Assembly: GCA_000934455.1 (NCBI GenBank) | Contig: KN885040.1 | Coordinates: 63,196-96,627 of the forward strand | Direction: 5' to 3' | Origin: Apostichopus parvimensis | Lineage: Eukaryota > Echinodermata > Holothuroidea > Aspidochirotida > Stichopodidae | Length of the DNA: 33,432 nt | Shown here: piece after piece, positions 1 through 8,469 of the stretch | Layout: each line of letters begins with the position of its first letter | How positions within the stretch are numbered: position 1 is the stretch's first letter | Made by a program: the position numbers and the translations under genes | The notes under the pieces: generated by a model | Told to the model about the DNA's origin: nothing | Database searches by the model: none | The model's input: the letters and a program-made list of their open reading frames with translations, nothing else

Positions 1-125
1 AATAGAATATACTATACTATATATAACAATAGATGAAGACTATAATATAATGAAGACAATAGACAAAGACAATTAATGACAATATGATATGACAATATAA
101 TATGTATATTGCAATTCATGCCTAC
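1..125. repeat. AT-rich low-complexity DNA
   Basis: Degenerate short-period sequence built on tata, caata and gacaatat words, inside SCFD2 intron 7. No coding signal is visible. Confidence 0.5.
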
Positions 126-200
126 ACAGCTACAGTACGAATGATTCGAACCCTGAACCTAATGATTGTGGGGTGGACACTCCAAAGGCTACATCACACC
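126..200 (-). mobile_element. Degraded tRNA-derived SINE head
   Basis: On the minus strand a pol III B-box-like GGTTCGAATC follows a segment with CAATCATTAGGTTCAGG. The same order is seen in the better SINE at 17604-17670 (CAATCATAAGGTCCTGAG). The acceptor stem does not pair, so this is not a working tRNA. Confidence 0.4.
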
Positions 201-340
201 TTTATCTTTTTCCTTTTAAAGGACATGTAAATAATATTTCCTACTAAGTCATCCAAACATATCTGCAAAACTACTTTGACAAACCTACATTGTGTAAAAA
301 TAATTGCTACTTTCACGCATCACAAAACACATCATGTTAC

Positions 341-574
341 CTAAATAGCTTCAGTTTTGCATTGAGCGAATCTGCTGTTACCCTTCCAATCTTAGTGACC
401 GATGCATCCATTGGTAGCTTTGCCTTTGAAATGGTCTCCACCAGCTGACGGTTAACCGCGATCAAAGCATCTGTCTGCTTTCTGGAGGTAATCAGCGTCG
501 ACAAGAGTTCTCTTGACGATGAAACTTTGGGGTGAGCGAGACATCCAGGCGGTAGAATCTTTAAGCCGGAGCCA
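341..574 (-). CDS. SCFD2: SCFD2 exon 7 (last exon in window)
   Basis: 234 nt; the first base completes a serine codon split with exon 6. It encodes LPPGCLAHP and KIGRVTADSLNAKL, matching vertebrate VAPGCLSQS and SMGRVTPGQLMSYI. It ends in TTTAG before gtaaca, phase 2, so the next exon lies left of base 1. Confidence 0.92.
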
Positions 575-3500
575 CTGTGTATCAATAAGTGACAATGAAT
601 ATGTAGAGTGAGGTTCAACCTAGTTACTTTATTATTTAATTAATTAATTAATTAAGGGAAATTTTAAGGGTTTCTTTTAGCAATTCAAGTAAGGATATAT
701 ATAATGTTTAACAAGGCTAGAAATATTACATCAAATGTGAATTATCACAGGAAAGATATACCATGTATTTGAATATATTGTTAATTCATCACTACTGACA
801 TGAATTCAGACATTTTGAATTTTGTTACTTTACAAACGAGAATTCAGCCGGGGAAGCATTTAGTTCATGAAACAAACTATATATTATACTTCAACAGAGA
901 AATATGATATATTTTAGGGAATACTGTATCAAGTATCGCATCACAAAATGCTATACAATATGGGCAAATTGCAATACAAACAAGAAATGTACGGAAATGT
1001 ACAGCAGTTATGTACACAGGAACCACAATGTTTTAAAAGAGACAGAATTAACAGTCTTCAGTACAGCTACACAAAATGCGAACTGGAAAATATTTCCTGT
1101 ATTAGACTAGACAAGGTTTCTGCCACCATTCTGATCCTAACCATGAGCATTACAACATGTATGAACCAGCCCAAATTTAATACTAAAATGAAACCATTAT
1201 TCTCTGTTTCTATGAACTTTCATATCTGTTCAACAAAAAGCATACCAGTTTGATCAAAGACAGTAAGGAACAAAAAAATTAGAATGATATTAAATAAATA
1301 GTGTCTGCAGGTGATAAGCAGGTGATACTAGTGGTTTAAATAGAAGTAATAGAGTCCAGCAGCATGAGCATATTTATAAAATGCTATTAATGTAAAATGG
1401 TAATTACCATAAAAGAAACTTGAGAAGATTTTTAACATACCGTTTAACATATCTGTGAGAAGATTTGTAACACTAAATATACCTGTGAGAAGAATTTTTT
1501 TTACATTCGACATACCTGTGAGAAGAAAAGAAGTTGGACATGTCCAAGGCAACATCCGCTTTGTGACCACATAGTGAGGGCAGCAAAGCAAAAACCTTGT
1601 CTAAGAAGCTGTCATGGTGATGACCTGTTGTTGCAGTTAAATCCAAGGTGCGATCGACTATGAGCAGGCTGGCTTTCTGTTTTGCAGCCTAAGAGCGGAA
1701 AGCAATACATAAGATTGATGATGGATGCATCCATTCTGCGTTCTCCTGCTCCTCTCCCCTCCCCCTCCCATTCCCCTCCCCTCCCATTCCCCACCCTTCC
1801 CCCTCCCATTCCATGAGAACAAAGAAGACAGGTGCAAATTTGAGTTGTTGATAAAACTTTGTACCTCTTTTCCCTGATGGAAAATATTGAGTAAGAGCAA
1901 AGAGAAGAACCTTCTGACTCCATTTAAGAACTACTGTCATCAGAAATTATTAAAATCATATTCCGGTAATAGATAATATATATGACTCTTGCATGATATA
2001 AAGGAAAATTAATTTAATATTCCAACACTGCTAAGCTGAAACCCACAGCATGTTGTCAATTCTAGATTGAATTGTTTGGAGGTGACTTTATCAATGGCAA
2101 TTAAACTAAAACCTGTTATTCCAAAACTACTACCAGTGGCCTGTGATGTCAGCATGACACATCATTCCACACATACTTTTCTTGCCTTCTGAATCTCTTT
2201 GTGAATTTTATGTGTCCTTTTCATTGTTCGCTGATTAAAACTTACAGACTGAAGACCCAAAAATTGTGTATCACTTTGAATCCATTAATAACACATATCA
2301 ACATGAACCCTGTTGGAATGTTCATATGAATTGATCCGTGACAAGAATACCTCATCTGTACATCATACATACGTACCTTCCTCCTTGCTTTAGCAGACTG
2401 TAAGCCGGCCAGTTCTGTCGCTACAATTCGACTGGTTGCACCCAAACAATACACTTCCTCATTGACTTCTAGTTCTTCACACAAGCTACTCAACGTTGAT
2501 ACCAGTTTCTGAGAAGAAAGAGAGATAAAATTCTCTTAATCTGACATTTAATTGTCTTATCCTTGCTGTCATTATGTCAACTGATGCAAATTTGCTTTCC
2601 AGACAAGTGTCTTCACTCTGAATCGTACCAAATCTTATCCTCGGCACCTTGGTGCAAGAAAGTTCTCTCCGAAACCAAGGAAACTTACACAACACCAATA
2701 AAATTGACACCAATAATATTACTTTAGCACTCAATTGATCTTAATAATTTGCTTTTCATATCAGGAAATCTATCTATATATTTCTGCCTAACAAGATTGG
2801 CAGATAATGAAAATCTTAGAGGTTTAACTTACCTTGATGATGATTTGTCTGTTCTCTGGTAAGAGGTCAAGGGTTAAATCATCTATAGTTAATACATCCT
2901 TCTTCTCTGACTGCAAAAAATGGCAATAAGAGTTTATAATGTATCCATGTTAGTTGCCAAAAAGAAAAGAAAAAGAATATTTGAGAGGGAAGAGGAATGT
3001 GAAAAAGGGTGTGAGCTGCAAGCCTAGTACTCAAGCTTGTCATCGAAGCTGAGTCCTGTAATTATCACTAGATTAATTTTAATATATATGTGCATTGAGA
3101 ATGCTAAGAAAAGGTACTAGATAAAAACTCAGAACTATTTGCTGAAAAGAAGAGTCACATATAGCCTTGCTACTTGATCTGGAATTCAAGTATGAGCTCG
3201 CAAAAGGACTTTTTTGACGGCGTAAGTCTAAAAGGTAATTTCAGAACCACTGTTGTGCAAGAAAAGTTGCTGAACCACATACTCTGTTACAATACTTTGA
3301 AATACAATCAGGTCTGTCTGATACCAAAACTCAAACTTACCTGAAGTATCTAGTTGCTTTTCACTACTTACTTAACGTACATAATAATATTTCACTTTCC
3401 ACTTGGTTTTCTCCGATTGACTACTGTACTATGACATCATAACTCTAAGAAGTACTTCATCTTGGCCAGAAAGTTGCGAGTAGCCAGTAAGTGCCATTAA

Positions 3501-6500
3501 TTATTTGACAAGTAGAAGACTTCCTTGAGGTATGAAAAATCTACATTGACATCAACAAGCTCTTCTTTATAACTTGGATGATGTGAGTCATAAGAAATGA
3601 TGATAGTCATGTCAAATGCGACCAGCTCTTCTGAAGTTTAATTCCACACTTTCAGCATTCGACTAGTTTCAAGGAAAGGCGTTCCGTTTAATATCAGTTT
3701 GCCTTCCCTTGTTTTTCGTTTGGCTAAGAATATAATAACACTGCCAGACTTTGTCTCTACATACTGGAAATTCTCTTCAACCAAACATTACACAGTACTG
3801 TATAGGATCATGATTTCATATCTGTTTTTTTTAAAGACCAGAAATTTTATACTCCACCTTTGTTATAGTTTTCGACAACCTTGGCACATCACTGGTAAGG
3901 AATGGCCAAAATTCAGAAAACGCGGGAGCAAGGAACAAGGATGAACATACACTGGCAAACGAAAGTGGGATGTGAACAACTTCTGCATGGCAACCCTGAA
4001 AGATGGAATATAGTGCAATTGAAATAAATTCAAAATGATAGAGAGATTTGAATCTATCTTTTCCATTATATTAACTTATTTATAATTTTGGCCTGTTGTT
4101 TGTGTTCTTTTAACCTAGAACTATAATTGCTTCTATAATGTAGCCAATGTTGATTACAGGTTGAGGTAAGAGGAAACTTTAACAGAAACAGTTTGAATAA
4201 ATTAACTTTCTCAGACAAACATTCCTTTAAGGGATGCTGTATTGGCCCCAAATATGCTAGATATTCAAATATGCTCACCTTTGGTCAACTGTTTTTATTT
4301 CAACCGTCGAGGAAATTTTCCTCAATGGAACATTCAGTCATCTTGTGTGTTCCTTCAAAATGTCTGAGAACAATTTGGAGAGCAAAGACCTCCAGGAAAG
4401 TACTTTTTGAAAATTTTCTAGCAATTATAGTTTTGGGGCCTATACTGACTACCTTTAATGAATAAAATGCACTATGCAGTCCTTGGAAAACAATCAATAT
4501 ATACCCTATTTGTGTCATACAATTTCAAAGGACCCTTTCTCTTCTTTTTAACTTGGAAAGTCTTTGCCATGAAGGGAAAGTCAAAGAAACTGGTTATGTA
4601 GTCAATTAAACAAAGGAAATAACACACCATAAGTGTTAAAGATAATTACTAACACACCTCTTGGTTCATCCATGCTACAAGTTTTGCTTCAACCTCTTTA
4701 AAGAAGTCATTGCCTTCTCCCGGTTCTGTGGATTGAGAAACATCAGTAGCTGTGCTGGTGAGATGTTGATGGAGTGACTGAGATACAGAAGTGATGACAA
4801 CACAATTTTTGAAATTGCTGTTGCTGATGATGTCATGGATTATCTGCTCACATGTGTCCAATATGAGGTCATTAACAATGAAAACTGCTCTCTTATCAGT
4901 TTCTTCACCATTCTGCAAATCAATATAAAAAGTGGAAGAGATATTATCGTTGATCTGTGATCCGACTGATACATTATTTCAAATGTATTCTTGAAATGAC
5001 ATATCCCCACTTCAAAATGCAGGGGGCTGGGACAAATATCAATTTCTGCCATAAACTATCACTCATCTGTTATTTCTGCTTTACATAATGCACATAACAC
5101 AGTTGGCCTAGCCTAGAACTTGGAAGTTAAAAGTGAACATGGGGTCCTTCCAAAGTTGGGATCAAGTCTCTTATTTACCAGTTGGATTGTTCCATTTTTT
5201 ATTAGGGATATTTTACAGCAAGAAAGTTGTTTTTGTGCTCAAATTATTTTGAGAACGATAAACTTTGCATCCCTTACGATTCTAAATTATTTTATAAAAA
5301 TAGTTTTACACAATTGCAGTGGACAGAATTTTTTGTCAGAGGGACAACTTTGTTGCTACAATTAAAATACATCTAATAAATAAATAGAACAATCCACACA
5401 TATAATCCAAAGTGGATATCTGCTCCTTTAAAACTAAACATTCCCAATAACAGGCAAGACATTGTACAATCTCACAATTGTAAAAACTAAATTGTGGCAT
5501 AGGGGTCTATGTTTGTTCTAAGGTGGGGCTTATTTGCAGGGCAGCCCTGCGAATAGCCAGACACAAACATCTTATTCGCAGGGCAGCCCTGCGAATAGCC
5601 GGACACAAGCATCTTATTCACAGGGCAGCCCTGCAAACAGCCGAACACAGACACCTTATTTGCAGGGCAGCCCTGCGAATAGCCAGACACATACACCTTA
5701 TTCACAGGGCAGCCCTGCGAATAGCCGGACACAAGCATGTTATTTGCAGGGCTGCCCTGCGAATAGCCAGACTTATTCACTGGGCAGCCTTAGACTTGGT
5801 TAACGGGCTCAGTAACTTTTGGGGCTATTCGGGTTTGCTTTTTGGGCACCAGCTGGCTTTTGGAGAGTCTTAATTGGGAGCCCCTATATTTTGGGGAATT
5901 TATTGGCCTTTGGGAGTCCTATCTTAATGCTGCTAGGATTGGTTTTGGGAGCCTAGGGCCTTAAGATTGAACCAGTCTAGCATTAGTACCGCCAACATAA
6001 AAAAATGTCATCCCTCATTTTCACCTTTGTTTTTGCAGAGTGACTGCTCATTTGCATGTAAAGGTGTGGGGGGTGTCACACCCTTGACCATATTGGCTTT
6101 AAGGCAATGTCGGCTTTTGGGGAATCCCAAGGTAAGCTCCCTTAAAATAACCTTTAAAATTGAACTGCTGGGGTTCCAAAAATTAGCTTATGAAGTGGCT
6201 AAGACTATTTGGGCCCAAAAGGTTGGCTTTTTCAAGGCCCCTAAACTGACTGGTATCAATAGCAAAACCGGCCTTTCAAGCCCCTTTAATATGGCTTAAG
6301 TAGAACCTATCTTTGACGTTGTGAGGCCACAAAGATTGGCATATAGGCCCTAAGTCGGTTCAAAAACAATATTTTTCTAATAATTCATGACATTTAAAAT
6401 GTAGCAGGAACATTTCTCCATAAAAAAACCGGCAAAGACGGTGAATCTGATTCTGAAACTGAAAGAAATGAAAGAACTTCGGGTTTGAGGTCAAATGAAT

Positions 6501-7331
6501 GAAGTCACATCAAAAATAATGTCATTGAAAGCCAATAATAAACCTATTTTCAAAATCGTCACAGCCCTGCGAATAAGGTGTACAGTATGTGTATGTTATT
6601 CGCCGGGCTGCCCTGCGAATAATCACTTCGTTGTACTAATTAGATAATGTGGTGCACATGCTGTAATTCATATCACAAACTTTGTGACAATGGCTTCAGT
6701 AGCTAGTATATTAGGCCCCAATGCTGGCAGTAGTAATACCCTTTCTCTGCTCAATGTAGTGGCAATTTCCCCTCTATTTGTGTTAATCAATCATTCATTT
6801 AAATGTATTTATTTCCAGCTAAGTAAGAACTTTATGTTTATGAAGTCTAGTATGTACACATATATACAATTGATATGTTTACATGCTACTGTTATCTTAG
6901 TGTACCTTTGTATTGAAAGGAGAAAACGTAAGTGCAATACTTGCTAAATGTTTTCCCTACATTTCTCTCAATATTACTCCTGATATGAGTATACACCATC
7001 AAGAAAATGGCAAACAACAACTTGGCAAACAATGGCATACAACAAAATGAGATCAATGGGTATAGAAAGAAGACATAACAATTGGCAGTTACACACATAC
7101 ATTTAGCGGTAACTGCACTAAGTTTAAACATAAGCAGTTAAAACTCACTTCAAAAGAGGAGAACTCCTTCAAGTTTCTTGCCCCTGCTTCAAATAGTTTA
7201 TTTGCGCCTAAACTCCAATGAATGACCTCGGCACTAGCACTATCTATGAACACAATAGCATTGTACACGTATGTAAGAATACTGTGCGAAATGTTCAGTA
7301 TTGATGCTGAAATATTTTCTGCGTTAGACAT
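341..7331 (-). CDS. SCFD2: SCFD2, Sec1 family domain-containing protein 2 (5' part, seven exons, runs off the left edge)
   Basis: Seven minus-strand exons join as 7331-7149, 4912-4658, 3995-3858, 2910-2833, 2508-2377, 1676-1516 and 574-341. Together they give 393 codons plus two bases in one open frame. Vertebrate SCFD2 is about 680 residues, so roughly the last 40 percent is missing to the left. Recognised blocks, in order, are an N-terminal block like vertebrate AVVYLDAACAESLHW, a CVVITSVSQS block, AEVVHIPLSF, LSSLCEELEV, the IVDRTLDLT...GHHHD core and PPGCL...GRVTADSL. The family is Sec1/Munc18-like; members bind SNAREs in vesicle fusion, but the SNARE partner of SCFD2 is not well established. 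The start ATG lies next to the divergent UBR4 promoter. Exon assignments rest on splice sites, phases and remembered homologue sequence. No coding exon was found in bases 1-340. Confidence 0.93.
575..1515 (-). other. SCFD2 intron 6
   Basis: About 940 nt with no conserved coding segment. It begins with the repeated donor block (1419-1530) and has an attaa-type tetranucleotide run at about 636-654. Small open frames in it show no family signature. Confidence 0.6.
1419..1530 (-). repeat. Tandem repeat duplicating the exon 6 splice donor
   Basis: On the minus strand the word TTCTTCTCACAG followed by gtat or atat recurs three times, with donor points at 1516, 1483 and 1453 (33- and 30-bp spacing). 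A decayed fourth copy, TCTTCTCAAG, ends at about 1419. The first copy is the real exon 6 boundary. Copy two keeps CACAG/gtatat; copy three has lost the GT. Confidence 0.75.
1516..1676 (-). CDS. SCFD2: SCFD2 exon 6 (DRTLDLT core)
   Basis: 161 nt entering in phase 0 and leaving in phase 2. It contains SLLIVDRTLDLTATTGHHHD, the most recognisable Sec1/SCFD2 signature here (vertebrate VFVDRTLDLTGAVGHHGD). The donor is CACAG/gtatgt. The donor region is repeated downstream in the intron, and a second donor 33 nt further on would also keep the frame. Confidence 0.93.
1738..1812. repeat. Polypyrimidine tract in SCFD2 intron 5
   Basis: About 75 nt of C/T-rich plus-strand sequence made of ccctcccattcc repeats. 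It lies about 60 nt upstream of the exon 6 acceptor on the transcribed strand, where it reads as purine-rich. The rest of intron 5 (1677-2376) shows nothing recognisable. Confidence 0.6.
2377..2508 (-). CDS. SCFD2: SCFD2 exon 5
   Basis: 44 codons, acceptor ttctcag, donor gtacgt, phase 0. LSSLCEELEVNEEVYCLG and the closing KARRK match vertebrate LSSLCEHLGVREECFAVG...KNRRK closely. Confidence 0.93.
2833..2910 (-). CDS. SCFD2: SCFD2 exon 4
   Basis: 26 codons, too short to stand out as an ORF. The acceptor is tttgcag and the donor a consensus gtaagt, phase 0 at both ends. LTIDDLTLDLLPENR corresponds loosely to the vertebrate segment just before the SSLCEHLG block. Confidence 0.82.
2911..3857 (-). 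other. SCFD2 intron 3, nothing recognisable
   Basis: About 950 nt of AT-rich sequence. No conserved exon, repeat unit or RNA gene was seen on either strand. Confidence 0.5.
3858..3995 (-). CDS. SCFD2: SCFD2 exon 3
   Basis: 46 codons between a ttcag acceptor and a weak gtggag donor, phase 0 at both ends. AEVVHIPLSFASVC followed by FLAPAFSEFWPFL parallels vertebrate AEVFHVPLLLAPV...ASLFPLL. An ATG-initiated reading frame on this strand overlaps it in another frame and is a shadow. The weak donor lowers confidence slightly, but the homology fills an otherwise missing segment exactly. Confidence 0.88.
4658..4912 (-). CDS. SCFD2: SCFD2 exon 2
   Basis: 85 codons, phase 0 at both ends. The acceptor is ttgcag and the donor is gtgtgt. 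DKRAVFIVNDLILDT and FKNCVVITSVSQS match the second conserved SCFD2 block. The exon ends in an EAKLVAWMNQE helix equivalent to vertebrate EEKLCEWMG. Confidence 0.93.
5531..5790. repeat. 42-bp palindromic minisatellite, five full and two partial units
   Basis: Units start at 5531, 5573, 5615, 5657, 5699 and 5741 (exact 42-bp period), with truncated units at 5741 and 5774. Each unit carries GCAGGGC-A/T-GCCCTGC flanked by TATTCG and CGAATA, a near-perfect palindrome with one central base. Because 42 is divisible by three, open frames appear on both strands. One of them reads as a 14-residue QGSPANS repeat, which I regard as an artefact. Confidence 0.9.
5531..6622. mobile_element. Unclassified roughly 1.1-kb repeat element bounded by palindromes
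   Basis: The 42-bp array forms the left end. A matching palindrome at 6596-6622 (ttattcgc...gcgaataa) and a half-copy at 6562-6576 form the right end. The interior is richer in G and in ttttgggg-type words than the surrounding intron. No transposase is visible, so it would be non-autonomous. The target duplication was not determined, and classification is open. Confidence 0.5.
7149..7331 (-). CDS. SCFD2: SCFD2 exon 1 (start codon)
   Basis: ATG is at 7331-7329 on the minus strand, with A at -3. The exon encodes 61 residues including NAIVFIDSASAEVIHW, which matches the first conserved block of vertebrate SCFD2. It ends in GAA before a consensus gtgagt donor, phase 0. The start agrees with the homologue's N-terminus, about 25 residues before this block. 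Confidence 0.92.
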
Positions 7332-7755
7332 AATTTTAGTTAATTATACATATGCCGAAATTTACCATACATTGTTGAAAAGATCGGACTTTCAGAACTG
7401 ACGATCGTATAACTTGGAAATGATGACAGATGAGTTTAGAAATACGTGTCTGGTTCAACCACACAACATATATCAATATACTAGTTTTGCTATGTTTAGG
7501 ATCGGACAGTGCAGTGTGAACATTGAACGTAGTTGTCTTTTTAACCGGTCTGAAGCTAGCATACAATAAGAGCAGACACTAAGCGCCATCAGTATACATG
7601 ACTGGTCACCGTGGCTAGTAGAGCCCTAAGACACTTGTGTACTGTGTACGCTGTAGTGACCTTCGAGTGAATTCTTTCAGTTATTTCTCCTGTAGTGTTA
7701 TGTCGTTCAGTGACAGATGCTCACTACAGAATTAAACTGCAATTGTTTTCCTTCT

Positions 7756-8100
7756 GTGACATTAAATGCGTTCCGCGTAAGAAGATGGCGAGAAACATGT
7801 CGTTATAGGTGTCACACAGTTTGTTTTCGAACAAGGGAACTTGTGACTGCACAATGAGTTACTGAAATAATGTCCGTTTTGCTGGTCGTTCTGAGATATT
7901 AGTACAGTTACCGGCAGAAAAAAATAACTTTCATCGTTCTGTGACACTTCATCAGTGACACATAGTTACATAGAAACGAAATGGTCATTTTGAGTCATAC
8001 AATTTGATGCTGCAGAAAGACATTTTACTGCATAATGATATACTGAAATAATGTCTAATGTTTTGCGTTCAACATCTGAGTACCTACAGGCAAAGTCGCC
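7756..8100. repeat. Imperfect tandem duplication in the promoter region
   Basis: Two diverged modules of about 180 bp share blocks in the same order: ctgtgaca, gaaac, gtca(c/t)aca(g/a)ttt, gca(c/t)aatga, tactgaaataatgtc, tctgag, agtac and ggca. The clearest pair is actgaaataatgtc at about 7861 and 8041. An even weaker third unit may start near 7695. Confidence 0.55.
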
Positions 8101-8278
8101 CAAGATATAGAGCTGGGCACGAAAGACGAACGGCTAAACTGATGTTCTTTCAGCCCTAGTCTCGTTTAATCAAGACTGCGATTGATTCATTCAGTGAAGA
8201 CATAACACGTTGGGATGCAAGTCTTTCATGTTTAGGAGCTGTCCCCGTTACTATATACTGTGATTCTATCGACTAGTT

Positions 8279-8317
8279 ATGGGCATGTCACCCTGGAATG
8301 AAACACTCAACATTTAG
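8279..8317 (+). other. Possible upstream ORF before UBR4
   Basis: ATG-GGC-ATG followed by ten codons and TAG (12 residues, MGMSPWNETLNI) ends 33 nt before the UBR4 start codon, and is present only if transcription starts upstream of 8279. Confidence 0.35.
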
Positions 8318-8350
8318 ACACAGCCGATCGAATCTAGCACACAAGCGGAA

Positions 8351-8469
8351 ATGGCTAAGCCGGAGGAGGACCTAAGCTGGGAGGATATCCAGAAATCTTT
8401 AGTTTCTGCTTCCCAGTCCAGCTTTACTCAATCGGATTTACCTCCTCTGATCGATGTCATCACAAGAAG
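8351..8469 (+). CDS. UBR4: UBR4 exon 1 (start codon)
   Basis: MAKPEEDLSWEDIQKSLVSA opens a 39-codon exon that ends in AG before gtagcg, phase 2. LSWEDIQKSLVSASQSSF aligns with vertebrate GWEVAVRPLLSASYSAF. The start context gaaATGg is favourable. Confidence 0.9.

Larger units (their letters stand above)
7332..8350. promoter_or_regulatory. Bidirectional SCFD2/UBR4 promoter region
   Basis: 1019 bp separate the two divergent start codons, so both 5' UTRs and core promoters should lie here unless a non-coding first exon is elsewhere. A TATA-like ctatatac sits at about 8251, roughly 100 nt before the UBR4 ATG. Transcription starts cannot be placed from sequence. Confidence 0.65.

Noticed and set aside
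5531-5790. CRISPR-like array (palindromic repeats at regular spacing)
   Set aside because: The intervening parts are repeats too, not unique spacers, and the context is an animal intron.
5487-5873. Overlapping open frames on both strands encoding 14-residue repeats (QGSPANS...)
   Set aside because: The 42-bp period keeps every frame open. The sequence is a palindromic minisatellite in an intron, with no splice or promoter support for a protein.
5967-6299. 110-codon plus-strand frame
   Set aside because: Lies inside the unclassified repeat element, shows no domain or splice support, and looks compositional.
6684-6947. 87-codon hydrophobic frame in SCFD2 intron 1
   Set aside because: No recognisable family and AT-rich composition; on the opposite strand to SCFD2 with no sign of exons.
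7336-7566. 76-codon minus-strand frame directly upstream of SCFD2
   Set aside because: Lies in the probable 5' UTR/promoter, ends before the SCFD2 ATG and has no homology I recognise.
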